A stretch of 64,000 nucleotides of DNA, from the NCBI GenBank assembly GCA_028829895.1, contig CM054178.1, positions 84,513,058 through 84,577,057 of the forward strand, given 5' to 3'. The notes beneath the pieces are model-generated. The model was not told where the DNA came from. It searched no databases and saw only the letters and a program-made list of their open reading frames with translations. Source of the DNA: Sinotaia quadrata (lineage: Eukaryota > Mollusca > Gastropoda > Architaenioglossa > Viviparidae). Position numbers and translations under genes: made by a program. Positions 49,494-61,090 of this stretch are shown in pieces. Numbering within the stretch: position 1 is the first letter of the stretch; every line of letters begins with the position of its first letter.

Positions 49494-49522
49494 ATACACA
49501 CACGCACGCACGCACGCACGCA

Positions 49523-49556
<34 letters not shown>

Positions 49557-49660
49557 AACAATCTAGGCATACCCCTTTCACCATGTCACACCACCCATCC
49601 TTCCATTTACTCATCTATTCATTCATTCACCTTTCCATCACTCCATCCATCCATCTGCCT
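49494..49660. repeat. CA and CATC low complexity
   Basis: ACGC and (CA)n at 49494-49553, then CATTCATTC / CATCCATCCATC to about 49655. Confidence 0.9.
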
Positions 49661-50324
49661 CCTTCACACACCGTTTTCTAATATTTACTTCTGCTTGTTT
49701 CATCACGCTTCAAAAAACTAATTTTCTCTCCTCCTTCTACCCTCTCTCCTGTCCCTCCCCTTCCTCCTACCAACTTGCTTTCAATAATTCTCGCGTCTGC
49801 TTGTACTTGGGCATGTGCGCAATTTCATTTTGTAAACGGCAGGTTTCTCCCTAAGAGAACCGTTTTTGCCGTCTGTTCTGTCAGCTTTGCTTAATAGTGA
49901 GACTCCAAGAGTATTCTTGCATGCACGTTTTAAGCCACACACGACTGTTCATTAGACATCTAGGGTGTGGCTGCAAGTCTTTAAAGGTAGTCCACTTTTT
50001 TTTTTAGGTCATGAAATAATGAAACTGAAAAGGGGTAATCAATGATCCATTACACTTCTACACACTCACAAACACTCACACATACTTATCCTCACATACA
50101 AAAATCACATTCACAAAACACTTACACTTACATTTCTATAAACAAACATGTTCCACATCTTAAAACACCGAGTAATAACATTGATGGAATGCGTGTTTGC
50201 CAATCAGACTCAGTGTTCTTGTTTAAAGGGATTGAATTCTGACGTAAGTCGGTCGAATTGCAAACCCATATTCCCGGTACTGTTTTAAATTAAAATTCAA
50301 CAAAGTGCTTCATTGTTTAGAGTA
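49661..50324. other. unique sequence
   Basis: A pyrimidine-rich patch lies at 49725-49770. No gene. Confidence 0.4.
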
Positions 50325-50409
50325 TGTGTGGTGTGTGTGTGTATATATATATATATGTGTGTGTGTGTGCGTGCGTGCGTGCTTGCGCACTGTATGTGTG
50401 TGTGTGTGT

Positions 50410-50485
<76 letters not shown>
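50325..50485. repeat. (GT)n(AT)n(GTGC)n(GT)n compound microsatellite
   Basis: GT, then ATATATAT at 50343-50356, then GTGCGTGC, then about 42 GT units to 50484. Frames of 101-154 residues across it are artefacts. Confidence 0.98.
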
Positions 50486-50486
<1 letters not shown>

Positions 50487-50585
50487 CACGAAAACTGTGG
50501 AAAGGAGATGGAAAAGCTGATGAGTGTAAAATTTAAAAAAGGTACGGTTATATACGTGTACAAAATAACCAAAAAAATAAACAGA

Positions 50586-50665
50586 TTCAATGTCAGATAT
50601 ATATATAGAGATAGATAAAAGGATGGATGGATAGATGGATGGACGGATGCATGGATGGATACAGA
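50586..50665. repeat. GATA/GGAT low complexity
   Basis: Short ATATAGAGATAGATA followed by irregular GGATGGAT. Confidence 0.85.
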
Positions 50666-51300
50666 CATACATAGGCAGATAGTAAAGAGCCTAATTATAT
50701 TTTTTTCATAATTTTTATGCTGACCTTGAGCGCCTGATCCGGGTGGACGTATGCACCACAATTAAAATTATTTAAATCGTATGGGCCTGTACCCCTGAAA
50801 TAGTCTAACCGATTGCGAGAGTGTTGATAAGACTGGCGATGACAGGGTAGATAAAAATAGAAACAACGACGCAAAAACTATAACGACGCATAACAGCTTA
50901 ACAGTGACGAAAAGACGGTTATTTTATATTTTAAATTATAAGACAAAAAAGAAAAAGGCATGTTAGCAGCAAATTAGTCCTTGACCTTGACAGAAGATAG
51001 ATATATTTGACCTTCTTCTTCACTAAATGTATGCAATGTCCAATATACAAGGTAACCTATTTGAATTTGTGACATAGTCAACAGGCGTAAATTTAACATA
51101 AATAGTCCATTATAAGGCATATGGAGTTATGCAATGCAAGCATGTTCGCCATACACCCGGCCACTTCTCCCGGACAAATGGACGTCGGCAGAGACGCACT
51201 TCTTCCGGGTCAAGGCCAGTGTTCTGGACATCCACTTCCGGTGTTACTGCTGTGCAAAACTTTCGTTTTGGTTCACGTGTACGCTTCTGTCGTGCCGATT
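50666..51300. other. unique sequence; right end CpG-rich with ETS-type sites
   Basis: At 51150-51300 CpG is locally frequent. ACTTCCGG at 51234-51241 is a full ETS/GABP core on the minus strand and CTTCCGGG near 51203 is a near match; GACGTC lies at 51181-51186. This resembles promoter sequence, but no transcript or exon can be tied to it. Confidence 0.3.
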
Positions 51301-51305
51301 AATAA

Positions 51306-51332
51306 ACACACACACACACACACACACACACT
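51306..51332. repeat. (CA)13 microsatellite
   Basis: Short uninterrupted CA run. Confidence 0.95.
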
Positions 51333-51593
51333 GTAACCATAGTAACAGGAAATCATGGATAATTAATCAAGGCTGAGTATCAAGTATTAGGTGTCGCTTT
51401 TCCAATCCGGGTCTTCAAGTAAATTGTAGACAGCGGCCAAGTGAATTTTAAACATTAGACAGCAGCATTAAAGCAGCTTTAGGGTATAATAACAACAAGA
51501 GGAAATAATCGATAATTATAAAAGTAGTACATAGTAATTTTTAAACAACTAGTACATTAGCACAATAAGGCATTTCAACTGCAAAGCTTTCAC
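51333..51593. other. unique sequence
   Basis: Nothing recognised. Confidence 0.4.
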
Positions 51594-51665
51594 TCATTAC
51601 AACAATGCTCATTACGACAATGCTCATTACAACAATGCTCATTACAACAATGCTCATTACGACAA
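51594..51665. repeat. 15-bp minisatellite, 5 units
   Basis: CATTAC(A/G)ACAATGCT repeated from 51595. Confidence 0.96.
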
Positions 51666-51989
51666 AGATTAAACCGCACAATGAGGAAAGATTAAAATTT
51701 AAATAATGCTAAAATGTGTATGTGAACTACAATGCAGTAATGATGCATACATTTTTACCCAACATGCTCTTGTAAGACTTAAACTCTCATATGTAATGGT
51801 TTCCTACAGACAGCCTTAAAACAGTGCAGGTAACCGTCAAATGCAAACGTTTTGACATGACAGCTGGAATACCGTTTTGATGAAATTGTGACACAAAGAG
51901 ATGACAAAAAGGATATTTAATAAGGTTAAGACTGACGGCGCAAGAAGACGTGCTAGGGTCATTTCTGGCTCCTCTAATGCCATGTACAA
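51666..51989. other. unique sequence
   Basis: Nothing recognised. Confidence 0.4.
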
Positions 51990-52265
51990 ATATTCATATG
52001 ATTCCTGTACACAAATTCATGTGTCGATTCCTGTACAAAAGTTCACATAGCGATTCCTGTACACAAATTCACGTAGCGATACCTGTACACAAATTCACAT
52101 GGCAATTCCTGTACACAAATTTTTCTAGCGATTCTTGAACACTGAATTCACCGAAAGCATCTAATGATTCTTGCACATAAATTCACATGGCAATTCCTCT
52201 GCACAAATTCTTAGAGTGATTACCAAAGGAAATTTTCATCAGGCGATTCCTGTACACACTTGTCT
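51990..52265. repeat. 26-27 bp minisatellite, about 9 units
   Basis: GATTCCTGTACACAAATTCA plus C(A/G)TAGC; clear at 52000-52110, diverged to about 52260. Confidence 0.93.
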
Positions 52266-52621
52266 ATATTGATTCCCTCGAATATATATGTAGTGAGAAA
52301 TACTTTTGTTGATTCATGCGCAGAATGTGTGGCTGGGTGAGAATCAATGAAACAACAAATGAGAAAGGTCATTAGATACAGCGATGAAAGGCTGAAAGTG
52401 CTTGAGGGAAGGGGAGGGATTAATTAAGCGCTTGAGATGTTTTTCTTCAGAATATATATTTTAATGAGAGTCAAGGAAACCTTTCATCGTCATGTAAGTT
52501 TACATAATCAAAAACATGTGTTAAACAGATTTTCTAAAAGAAAACGAAATAAATTTCAAGCATGACAGAAGAAATCAACAGTCAGGACTTGAGCAAAGAT
52601 TCATTGTAAATATATTGGCAA
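52266..52621. other. unique sequence
   Basis: Nothing recognised. Confidence 0.4.
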
Positions 52622-53010
52622 TGGTAAGTGTGGTGGTTTTAGCAGTAGTAAGTTTGGTGATGTTAGCAGTAGTAAGTCTGGTGATGTTAGCAGTAGTAAG
52701 TCTGGTGATGTTAGCAGTAGTAAGTCTGGTGATGTTAGCAGTAGTAAGTCTGGTGATGTTAGCAGTGGTAAGCGTATTGATGTTAGCAGTGGTAAGTGTA
52801 GTGATGTTAAAAGTGGTAAGTGTGGTGATGTTAAAAGTGGTAAGTGTGGTGATGTTAAAAGTGGTAAGAGTTGTGATTTTAGCAAAATAAGAGTGTCAGT
52901 AAAAGAAGCTGTGCTGTTAGCAGTAATAAGAGTTGTCATTTTAGCAGTAGTAAGGATTGTCATATTAGCAGTAGTAATAGCTGTGATGTTGGCAATAATA
53001 AAGAGTTGTC
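52622..53010. repeat. 24-bp minisatellite, about 14 units
   Basis: GTTAGCAGTAGTAAGTCTGG plus TGAT in 24-bp steps, near-identical at 52640-52770. Then come GTTAAAAGTGGTAAGTGTGG variants, then decayed units to 53010. In-phase period keeps 91- and 120-residue frames open. Confidence 0.97.
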
Positions 53011-53918
53011 ACTTTAGCACTAGTAAGATGGTATCTGAAAAGATGGCGGGTCATAGTGTAATCTTCGTAGTTAGTATGGTTGTTTCAGTTCCTCTTTATT
53101 TGGGAGAGGGAATTTCAATTTTTAGAAAAACATGAAAACATTTTAATTTGTTGTGAAATGCATGGTAATATCAAATTTAAATTCTTTTTATCAAGGAGAG
53201 TTATTTAATTATTTTTTTTATTTAATGTTGTTCTTTGGCTTATAAGTGAAAGAGGTCACTGAAAATGTTACTGTTTGCGAAATTTATTCAATCGTTAGTC
53301 AGTGTAGCATCTGTGTTATTCAAAGAGTAACTGTAGTTTATTAAGCAATGAACTGAGATTCATTACACTCAGCATATTGAAATTATTAAACATAATAACT
53401 ATAGATTGTTAAACAGTAATTATAGTTTGCTAAACATAGTAATTACAAATTTATTAAACATTGAAACATTTGTTTTTTTAATTTACCATCTATGATTTTA
53501 AACATAGTAAATGTGATTTATTAGAATGATAACTATGATTTAAAGTTGCATGAATGTTGCTAGCTATCTACAAACAGTCCCCCAAATCCGTTATGTTGGG
53601 GAGGGGGGTTGTTTTAAGGGGAAAGGATGTTATATTTCTTTTTTTTAATTTTATAGGAAATTGAAATTTGTTAATAATAGCCATTTTTCTTCTTTTTCTG
53701 TTTTTTAATAGCAAACAGAACTTGATTTTTAACTGCACACGTGGAAGCAAATGATATGCGTGTTGACAGCCAAGACAGGGTTCTGGGCCTTTGGGGAGAT
53801 AATTTATTGTTATGAGTCGTCATCAAATTAATATTGTGAATTGCCTCCCTTAGGAAATGCAGTGACTTAGACTCTTTGAAATAAGTATTTTGTTTACGAT
53901 TTATATGCTTTAACATGG
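53011..53918. other. unique AT-rich sequence with decayed tandem patch
   Basis: At 53325-53545, AGTAA(C/T)TATAG(T/A)TT..TTAAACA variants recur every 25-35 bp. AAGATGGCGGG at 53041-53051 resembles a YY1 core. No exon. Confidence 0.4.

Positions 53919-53993
<75 letters not shown>
53919..53993. repeat. (GT)37 microsatellite
   Basis: Uninterrupted GT run followed by GCGTGCGTGTGTGAGAGAGA. Confidence 0.98.
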
Positions 53994-53996
<3 letters not shown>

Positions 53997-54403
53997 CGTG
54001 CGTGTGTGAGAGAGAGGGGGTGATCAAACTGAAAGTGGCGAGATTCCTCCTGTTTATTGGGCGGTGTGGTGTGTAAGCATACGTTCGTTTTTGTAGTGTG
54101 GGTGTTCCAATATGAAAGTTTCAATCTGTACTACATACAGCAAAAATTCCTTTCCAAATGGTACGTAGAGTTTTAAAATAAGATAAATTAAAACAGAATT
54201 TTACGTTGTTCTATTTGCATCTGAAAACTGCCTATCAACCTATCATTCACAATCGAATCTGATACACACACGTATATTATATTGCAAGTGAAATGCCACT
54301 TTTAAGTTAAAACAGAATGGACTTATTTAAATAATCCAAAAGGAAATATTTTCATTTAACAAAATAATATTAACACGAATTTTTTAAATGTGTTATGACT
54401 TAC
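53994..54403. other. unique AT-rich sequence
   Basis: Would be intronic if the neighbouring minus-strand exon candidate is real. Confidence 0.35.
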
Positions 54404-54605
54404 AGTTTTGGCAGGCAAGATCAATCGCTTCAACCGCGTAAAGAGTAAACAATTCAAGTGCACGTGCACTGTTGGACGTGCATTGCAAAATAACATTACA
54501 AACAGCATGAAGGAAGTCTTCTCGGAAGCTTGAGATATTTTCTTTGTATTTATATAGAAAACAGCAAAATATCTGTTTGCGATTTAAATGTTCTGAAGTT
54601 TTCAA
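54404..54605 (-). other. doubtful coding exon candidate
   Basis: On the minus strand an open frame ends at a consensus donor, AACT|GTAAGT (54404/54403). The peptide in its right half, ENISSFREDFLHAVCNVILQ and onward, is non-repetitive with balanced composition. The acceptor is uncertain: a pyrimidine-rich run followed by ATACAAAG just before ENISS is one option. The frame begins with TTG, not ATG, and an in-frame TAG lies just upstream near 54635. No family recognised. It may be an internal exon, a transposon relic or chance. Confidence 0.2.
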
Positions 54606-55729
54606 TCCATTTATAGGATTCGACCTCTTCGCTTTCTACCTGTGGTAATTTTTTTTTTTTATTCTAACGACATATCTTCAGTAAAATCATCGCATACAAG
54701 AAAAAAATATTGAAAATTGGATCGACCATACAAACATTTTAAAGAAATTTGTAAAGCCTGGAATCATCTGACTTAGTCAGGAGACGTGGATCGGGTTTAA
54801 ACAAACACTCTGAACATCCAGGAAGCAGTACACACTTCAATTAACATGGATCGGGTTTAAGCCAGTACTCTGCCAGTTCGAAAAACCCAAGTCTGTCACA
54901 CGCTCTTATCAAATGTCTGCCAACGCGCTGCCAAACAAAAGGTTTCAGCTATACAACTAAGGGAGATAACTTCAGTATGCACGATCCGTACTCAGTAGCT
55001 AATGCTCCTAAACAGAAAACTTAGATTCTACGCTGCATCCGAACACCACATGCAGCTGACAAGGATTTGGGAGGAGGGGGGGAGACGGGAAGAGAGTAGA
55101 CGCTGAATTTAATTGCATAGTAAATTAGATACAGCAAGAAAGAATAAAGGAACCTCCACAGATTTGATCTGGCGTGAGCGATTGTTCTTGGATTATTATC
55201 GTCCTGCAGGTAGTTCAACGCCACTTCCCTATAAAAGATCTAAATATTCAAAGCCAATAAATGTCTGGTGCAAACAGCAATTGTTTTAGTTGACATCCGG
55301 TTCTCCCTAGCTGTCTGTGGCAGTACATAGGTGCTTTAAGCACATTGTCATTGATCTTGTTGACGTCATTTCAGAGTCTAATAGCGCCTTGTGTTGAAGT
55401 CTATATCGTGATGACCCTTTGTAATTAGGAAATAGGAAATAAATTTTTATTGTGGTTGCTCTACAGCCTCTGTTGTTGTTTTTTTTAAAAAATAATCTGA
55501 GATCCTATTCTTTTATTCTTCTCTCTCAGACTCTTCCCAATTAAAAAAAAAAAAAAAAAAGTTCTGTTGTATGCTACAGCAATACGATAAAGCTGTTTCT
55601 CAGACTTGTCGACAACTTGTCTGGCATTCCGTGCAAAAGGAATTATATGATTTATTCTTTTCTCGGGTTTTGATTTTGTCCTTATCAATGAAAGCTTTTG
55701 GCTAGATCTCCTCTCATCTCTCTATCCAC

Positions 55730-55734
<5 letters not shown>
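54606..55734. other. unique sequence
   Basis: CATGGATCGGGTTTAA and GTGGATCGGGTTTAAA (54787 and 54846) mark a 60-bp duplication. An A18 run is at 55543-55560. Minus frames at 55021-55224 and 55485-55688 have no recognised motif. Confidence 0.4.

Positions 55735-55762
<28 letters not shown>
55734..55762. repeat. (CA)14 microsatellite
   Basis: CA run followed by TATATATT. Confidence 0.95.
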
Positions 55763-55769
<7 letters not shown>

Positions 55770-55936
55770 TGTGTGTATATGTCCGTTGTATGTGTAGATG
55801 TGAATGTGTGTGATTTTGTGACTATATGCCTGCGGAGTGAAAGAGGAGTGTGGCAGACGATACTAACACGGATTCGCCCATTGAAACGGCCACACCCTCC
55901 ACGCGACACAGCATCCTGGCTATAGACTTCTAACAG

Positions 55937-56185
55937 AAAAGATACCACCACTAATAAAATGCACACAAACAAAAAGATACCACCACGAATAAAATGCACA
56001 CAAACAAAAAGATACCACCACGAATAAAATGCACACAAACAAAAAGATACCACCACGAATAAAATGCACACAAACAAAAAGATACCACCACGAATAAAAT
56101 GCACACAAACAAAAAGATACCACCACGAATAAAATGCACACAAACAAAAAGATACCACCACGAATAAAATGCACACAAACAAAAA
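55937..56185. repeat. 35-bp minisatellite, 7 units
   Basis: AAAAGATACCACCACGAATA starts every 35 bp from 55937 to 56147. Units 2-7 appear identical and the first differs by one base. Because 35 is not a multiple of three and the unit has no stop codon, all three minus frames stay open (89-150 residues). Confidence 0.98.
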
Positions 56186-56417
56186 GCATGCAACTCAGAT
56201 GTGTGTGTGTGCAGATGTGAGAAGATCAAGACACTATGACTAATAATACGCGCACTAACGCACAGAATAACCGTTTAACTGAAAGAGGGGTGGGGAAAGT
56301 GTGCTGACGTGGTAAATCCTGCACCGAAGAGAGTTATCGCCCTCTTTCATCTCTAATTTTTACATAGCAGAATTTCATTTAATCCCGTTTTGTCATTTCT
56401 AAACTCTCTATTACTCA
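56186..56417. other. unique sequence
   Basis: Nothing recognised. Confidence 0.4.
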
Positions 56418-56435
56418 CTCTCTCTCTCTCTCACT

Positions 56436-56531
<96 letters not shown>
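56418..56531. repeat. (CT)n(CA)n microsatellite
   Basis: CT then CA, interrupted by ATATACACAC and CAAAC. Confidence 0.96.
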
Positions 56532-56533
<2 letters not shown>

Positions 56534-56869
56534 CACTTGGCTAAAATAAGCGTCTCACACAAGTTTCAAAAAACAATATACACCAGAAAATTCATGCTAC
56601 TCTAGTATAAATTAAAGTAATAATTTTTTTACAATTTCTGTTAATCACGTTAGATAACATGATTCTAGTCCTCATCATCCTCAGCAATGTAATTATTGTC
56701 ATCATCGTCATCGGACATCTACTCCCCCCCCCGCCCCCCGTGATTAATTGATTGTTTGAAATTAAATTAAAAAGAAATTCAGGAAGCTTTGTAATTTGAT
56801 ATTTTAAAAATTAATAAACAAATATTCTTAAAATTAAAATGCTGATGATCTATTTTCTTTAATGCATCT
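56532..56869. other. unique AT-rich sequence
   Basis: A C-rich run CTCCCCCCCCCGCCCCCCG lies at 56722-56740. ATCATC triplets at 56673-56712. Confidence 0.45.
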
Positions 56870-57175
56870 AGTCTCACATTATGACATTGCAATATTTTAC
56901 GTGTAATAAAAGTGCAATATTTAACTTCTGTTATATAATGCGATATTTAACTTCTCTTATACAATGCGATATTTAACTTCTATTATATAATGCGATGTTT
57001 AACTTCTCTTATAAAGTGCAATATTTTACTTCTGTTATAAACATTGCACTATTTACTAATGTTATTGAATTTGTTGTAAAAGTGCAATATTTAACCTATG
57101 ATAGAAAAGGGCAAAACTTAGCTTCTGGTTTTTTAATGTCATATTTAACTTCTGGTTAAAAGAACAATATTTTTA
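56870..57175. repeat. 26-bp minisatellite, about 10 units
   Basis: TGCGATATTTAACTTCT plus (C/G)TTATA(C/T)AA in exact 26-bp steps at 56940, 56966 and 56992. Diverged AGTGCAATATTTAACTTCTG units lie on both sides. Confidence 0.93.
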
Positions 57176-57443
57176 GAATGGTCACAAGAAACCAGATATA
57201 CTGAAGAGACAGAGATTGTAAAAAAGGCTTGAAAAAAATAAAATTATTTAAAAGGTTAATGTTATTAACACAAAATCCAATTTTCTTTCTTACAAATATT
57301 AATGCAATGAGAATTGCGGAGGAAAAAAAGGGAGGGGAAGAAAGGAAAGACAAAGACAGAGAAAGAACAGAAAGAGAGGGTAAAAGACCGATACAAAAAA
57401 TAAAGAAAGAAAGGAAGTGGTCAGATAAGAGCAAAGAATGCGG
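57176..57443. other. unique, purine-rich to the right
   Basis: Grades into GAAAG-rich sequence before the microsatellite. Confidence 0.4.
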
Positions 57444-57583
<140 letters not shown>

Positions 57584-57799
57584 GTACATGTTTGTTTTTG
57601 AGTATGTTTGCGTATGCACATGCAAGTGTGTGTATTCGTGTGTGAGTACAAACATACAAACATACAGGTCGTCTGATGATAGACTGAAACAGAAATCGAT
57701 CGCATCACTTCAGAAATACTTTGCATTCAGTTTCATGCTTGAAATTTAGTAAACATAAGCGAGTGCTCTTAACAATTAGCCAAAATTCCTTGCGATGAT

Positions 57800-58240
57800 A
57801 GAAGAAGATAATACTTCACACAAGAGCTACAAGCCATAGAAGACAACACCTCACACAAGAGCTACAGGCCATAGAAGACAACACCTCACACATTAGCTAC
57901 AGACCGTAGAAGACAAGACTTCAAACAAGGGCTGAAGATCATAAAAGACAACACACCACTAATGGACTAACGGCCATAGAAGGCAAGACTTCAAACAAGT
58001 CCAGAAAGACCTTAAAAGACACTTCCCAAAGGGCTAAAGGCCGTAGAAGACAAGACTTCAAACAAGGGCAAAAAGACCTTAAAAGACATTTCCCAAAGGG
58101 CTAAAGGCCGTAGAAGACAAGACTTCAAACAAGGGCAAAAAGACCTTAAAAAACACTTCCCAAAGGGCTAAAGGCCGTAGACGACAAAACTTCACACAAG
58201 TGGTAAAATGCGTAAAAGACAACACTACACAAAAAAGGGC
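57800..58240. repeat. 67-bp minisatellite built from about 35-bp halves
   Basis: GGGCTAAAGGCCGTAGAAGA at 58031, 58098 and 58165 defines 67-bp units with CAAGACTTCAAACAAGGGCA. To the left (57800-57960), related 36-39 bp units GAGCTACAAGCCATAGAAGA..ACACCTCACACA recur. The 67-bp unit looks like a fused pair of the shorter unit. Confidence 0.93.
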
Positions 58241-58834
58241 CTTACAAATAAACAACTCTCCCTATAAACGACATAATGCTACAGTTTAAATTACGACCGC
58301 CGTTTTATCATTCGTTACACGTACCCACTTAAACAGTCGCACTTCATCTATAACGGTTGCATCCATGAATTAATTTCATATATCACTAATGTAGTGGTAC
58401 GGGGGGGGGGGGGTGCGGTTTTTCCGGTGAGATGAAGAGCAGGCGATACACTAGGAGCGTCAAGGGTCAAAAGTGTGCAACAAGTAGCCCGTCCGAATCA
58501 ATCAGATTTTTTTAATAGCTAAGGGACACGTATCTATCAACAATGTGCTTCTTACCACCCAGCGGCTAGAGGTCTAATTAAACCGGCGCCGGACCAATCT
58601 TGGGAAGGGAGGGGGCCGATCTTAGGTAAAGGAAGCGCATCACCAATCGCCAGGTGTTCGAATGGAAAGTGGTTGTTTCCGGAGTGGTGTTGGAAAGTCA
58701 AAGTTGTGAATGGTTTCCGATTTTTAAAAATTGTGCATGTCGAGTCGAATTAGTTTGGTCCTATTTCGATTCAGTCATGGGAACATAATTGTTTCCGGTC
58801 CAAGGATTAAGGCACGGCTTTCCTACGTTAAAGT
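58241..58834. other. unique sequence
   Basis: G13 run at 58401-58413. GGGAAGGGAGGGGGCCGATC and related G-rich patches at 58598-58617. No gene. Confidence 0.4.
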
Positions 58835-59043
58835 AAAGGTTCGGTGACCCGTCAAATGCGCGAACGACAATTGCGCGCACCGACAAATGCGCGAAAGGGT
58901 TAAGGTTAGGTTACGGTTAGGGTTAGGGTTAGGGTTAGAGTTAGAGTTAGGGTTATGGATAGAGTTAGGGACAGAACGCGTCGTCGCGCTTTTGTCCATC
59001 GTGTTTTTGTCGGGGTGTGCATTTGTCGGTGAACCAAAGGTTC
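58835..59043. mobile_element. 193-bp foldback element with TTAGGG core
   Basis: AAAGGTTC occurs at 58835-58842 and 59036-59043, consistent with an 8-bp target duplication around 58843-59035. Each arm carries three units of about 15 bp: on the left GTCAAATGCGCG, CGACAATTGCGCG and CGACAAATGCGCG; on the right, reverse-complemented, CGACAAATGCACA, CGACAAAAACACG and GGACAAAAGCGCG. Between the arms lies GGTTAGGG-type repeat (58897-58970) with GGTTAGG, GAGTTAG and GGTTATGG variants. There is no coding capacity. An 8-bp duplication is typical of hAT-type insertion, but the end sequence is not a standard hAT end, so the class is open. Confidence 0.65.
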
Positions 59044-59695
59044 TATATTAGAGACGCTAATTTTTTGTGTTTTTAATGTACTGTAATTTATGGGGGATGT
59101 TGGGGGGGGGGATAGTGCGTGTATCCATACTTACAGAAAGTGTAGTTAATAGATTTTTATTCGACTTGTTGAAAAAAAGTGTGATTGAATTGTTGGGAAT
59201 GAAACCGAAATAATGGTTTTTAGAGAGGAACATATAGGAGGAACACCTAAAAATATATTTTTGAGCATGTAAGCTGATTTTATGGGTTCAGTATGGGGAA
59301 AAGAGCACTTGTGTATAAGAAAGAAGATAAATGGGGGTGAAAGAATAAATATGCATACTCGATATCTGACTAAATTTATATCCTTCTACAAAGTAGTATC
59401 TCATCTGCATTGTTTTGAGAGGATGATATGTGACGTCTATGTTGTATTGTCCTGTACTGTCCATCATGTTCCATTTCCATATTCAATCTCACAGAGAAAC
59501 ATGTCAATAAAACATAACCCTTCCATGTGTAATAAAATAAATGCCAAACAAACATTAATGGCGGTGTGCAACTTGCAATGAACAGCTGAGCAAATCTTAC
59601 GTGATATTGACAACACAAAGGGGAGCTCACTCTCTCCTCTCTCTCTCTCTCTCTCCTTCTTTTCACCCACACTCACCTCCCCATTTCTGTGACAG
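59044..59695. other. unique sequence
   Basis: G10 run at 59102-59111. The plus frame 59282-59581 (99 residues) has no recognised domain. CT run at 59632-59657. Confidence 0.4.
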
Positions 59696-60130
59696 CCCTG
59701 TTGCCAGTAGTAATGGGTTGTAAACAAAAGCTTGGCCCTGTTGCCAGTAGTAGTATGTTACTAACAACAGCTTGACCCTGTTGCCAGTAGTAATGGGTTG
59801 TAAACAAAAGCTTGGCCCTGTTGCCAATAGTAGTATGTTACTAACAACAGCTTGACCCTGTTGCCAGTAGTAATGGGTTGCAGACAACAGCTTGGTCCTG
59901 TTGCCAGTAGTGATGGGTTGCAGACATTAGTGTGGTGCAGACAATAGATTGACCCTCTTGCCAATAGTAGTAGGCTGCAAACAACAGCTTGGTCATGTTT
60001 CCAGCAGTATCATATTGCAAACAATAGCTTGGCCCTGTTGCCAGTAACAGTGGGTTGCAAACAATAGCTTGGTTCTGTTGCAAGTAGTGTCGTGTTGTAA
60101 ACAATAACTTTGTCCTGTTGCTAGTAGATA
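59696..60130. repeat. 40-bp minisatellite, about 11 units
   Basis: CCCTGTTGCCAGTAGTA starts at 59696, 59736, 59776, 59816 and 59856, then at irregular steps to about 60115. Two alternating tails, GGGTTGTAAACAAAAGCTTG and TGTTACTAACAACAGCTTGA, give 80-bp dimers at the left. Confidence 0.95.
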
Positions 60131-60785
60131 GTACGTTGCAGACAATAACAATAGAGTGGCCATGTTGCCCAGCTGTTCACTAATAGCTCGTCTATATGAA
60201 CTGTTCACATAGCTATGCTTGTACAGGGTTAAGAATATAGGTGGTCTTGAAAATTGAAGACAGTCCAATTCTACTATTAATATATTAATGCTATTTAATA
60301 GTTGTTGGAGAATGGCTAGTGATTAACACTTCCATTGACTGTTTATGCTTTCATTCGTGTGTGTGCTAAGGGACGGAACTTTATGCTAAAAAGATACAGT
60401 AAAATATCTTTGCATTTGTGCCAGCACTAATAACATTGATTCAATTCAGTGAGTTGCTGACTAAGGGCTCTACTCCTTTCAGGCTACAATGATGACATTC
60501 TTCATAACTGATTGACAGGTTCGTTAACATTATTGCCTGTTTCTCATTCTAAATTTCATTTGACTTACTGCTGACTGAAAGTTGTTAAGTAATGTTTCAT
60601 TGCAGACCGCATTTCTTGCTGCTACTATTATTGTCATAATCTTAAATTAGAGTGCTTGTTTTTCTAATTAATTAAGGCGAATTTTTTCTGATGACGACAC
60701 TCTGAGGTAGACAATATAATTCAGTCATACTTACCGTAAGGCAAAAATGTGAACTGCTGATTTTGTGCACATTCATTAGACACAG
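60131..60785. other. unique sequence
   Basis: Nothing recognised. Confidence 0.4.
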
Positions 60786-61090
60786 ACAGCGGAAGGAAGG
60801 AGATTTCGAAGGAAGTTTGGAAGTAAATGTGGAAGCTTGAAAGTTTGGAAGGAAGTTTAGAAGAAAAGAAGGAAGGAGAAGGGAAAGGAAGGGAAAAGGA
60901 AAGGAAGAAAGGAAAGGGAAAGAAGGGAAAGAAAGGGGTAGGAAAGGAAGGGGAAGGGAAGGGAAAGGAAAGGTAAGAAAAGGGAATGAAAGGGAAGGTA
61001 AAGAAAGGAAAGGAAAGGGAACGAAGGAAGGGGGATGGAGGGAGTGGGGGAGGGAAGGAATGAAGGGAGAGGGAGGGGGGACAGGAAAAA
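60786..61090. repeat. 300-bp purine tract (GGAA-rich)
   Basis: Almost pure A/G on the + strand from 60790 to 61080, built of GGAAGG, GGGAAAGG and GAAGGGG words without a fixed period and with only scattered T and C. Long frames on the minus strand (113, 148 residues of Pro/Ser/Phe/Leu) are artefacts. Confidence 0.92.

Noticed and set aside
55730..56182. 150-residue Cys/Phe/Val-rich membrane-like protein
   Set aside because: The 35-bp unit has no stop in any minus frame, so all three frames read open. Hydrophobicity reflects the unit, not a gene.
58897..58970. True telomere or chromosome end
   Set aside because: The TTAGGG block is short, degenerate and enclosed by inverted arms with ordinary sequence on both sides.
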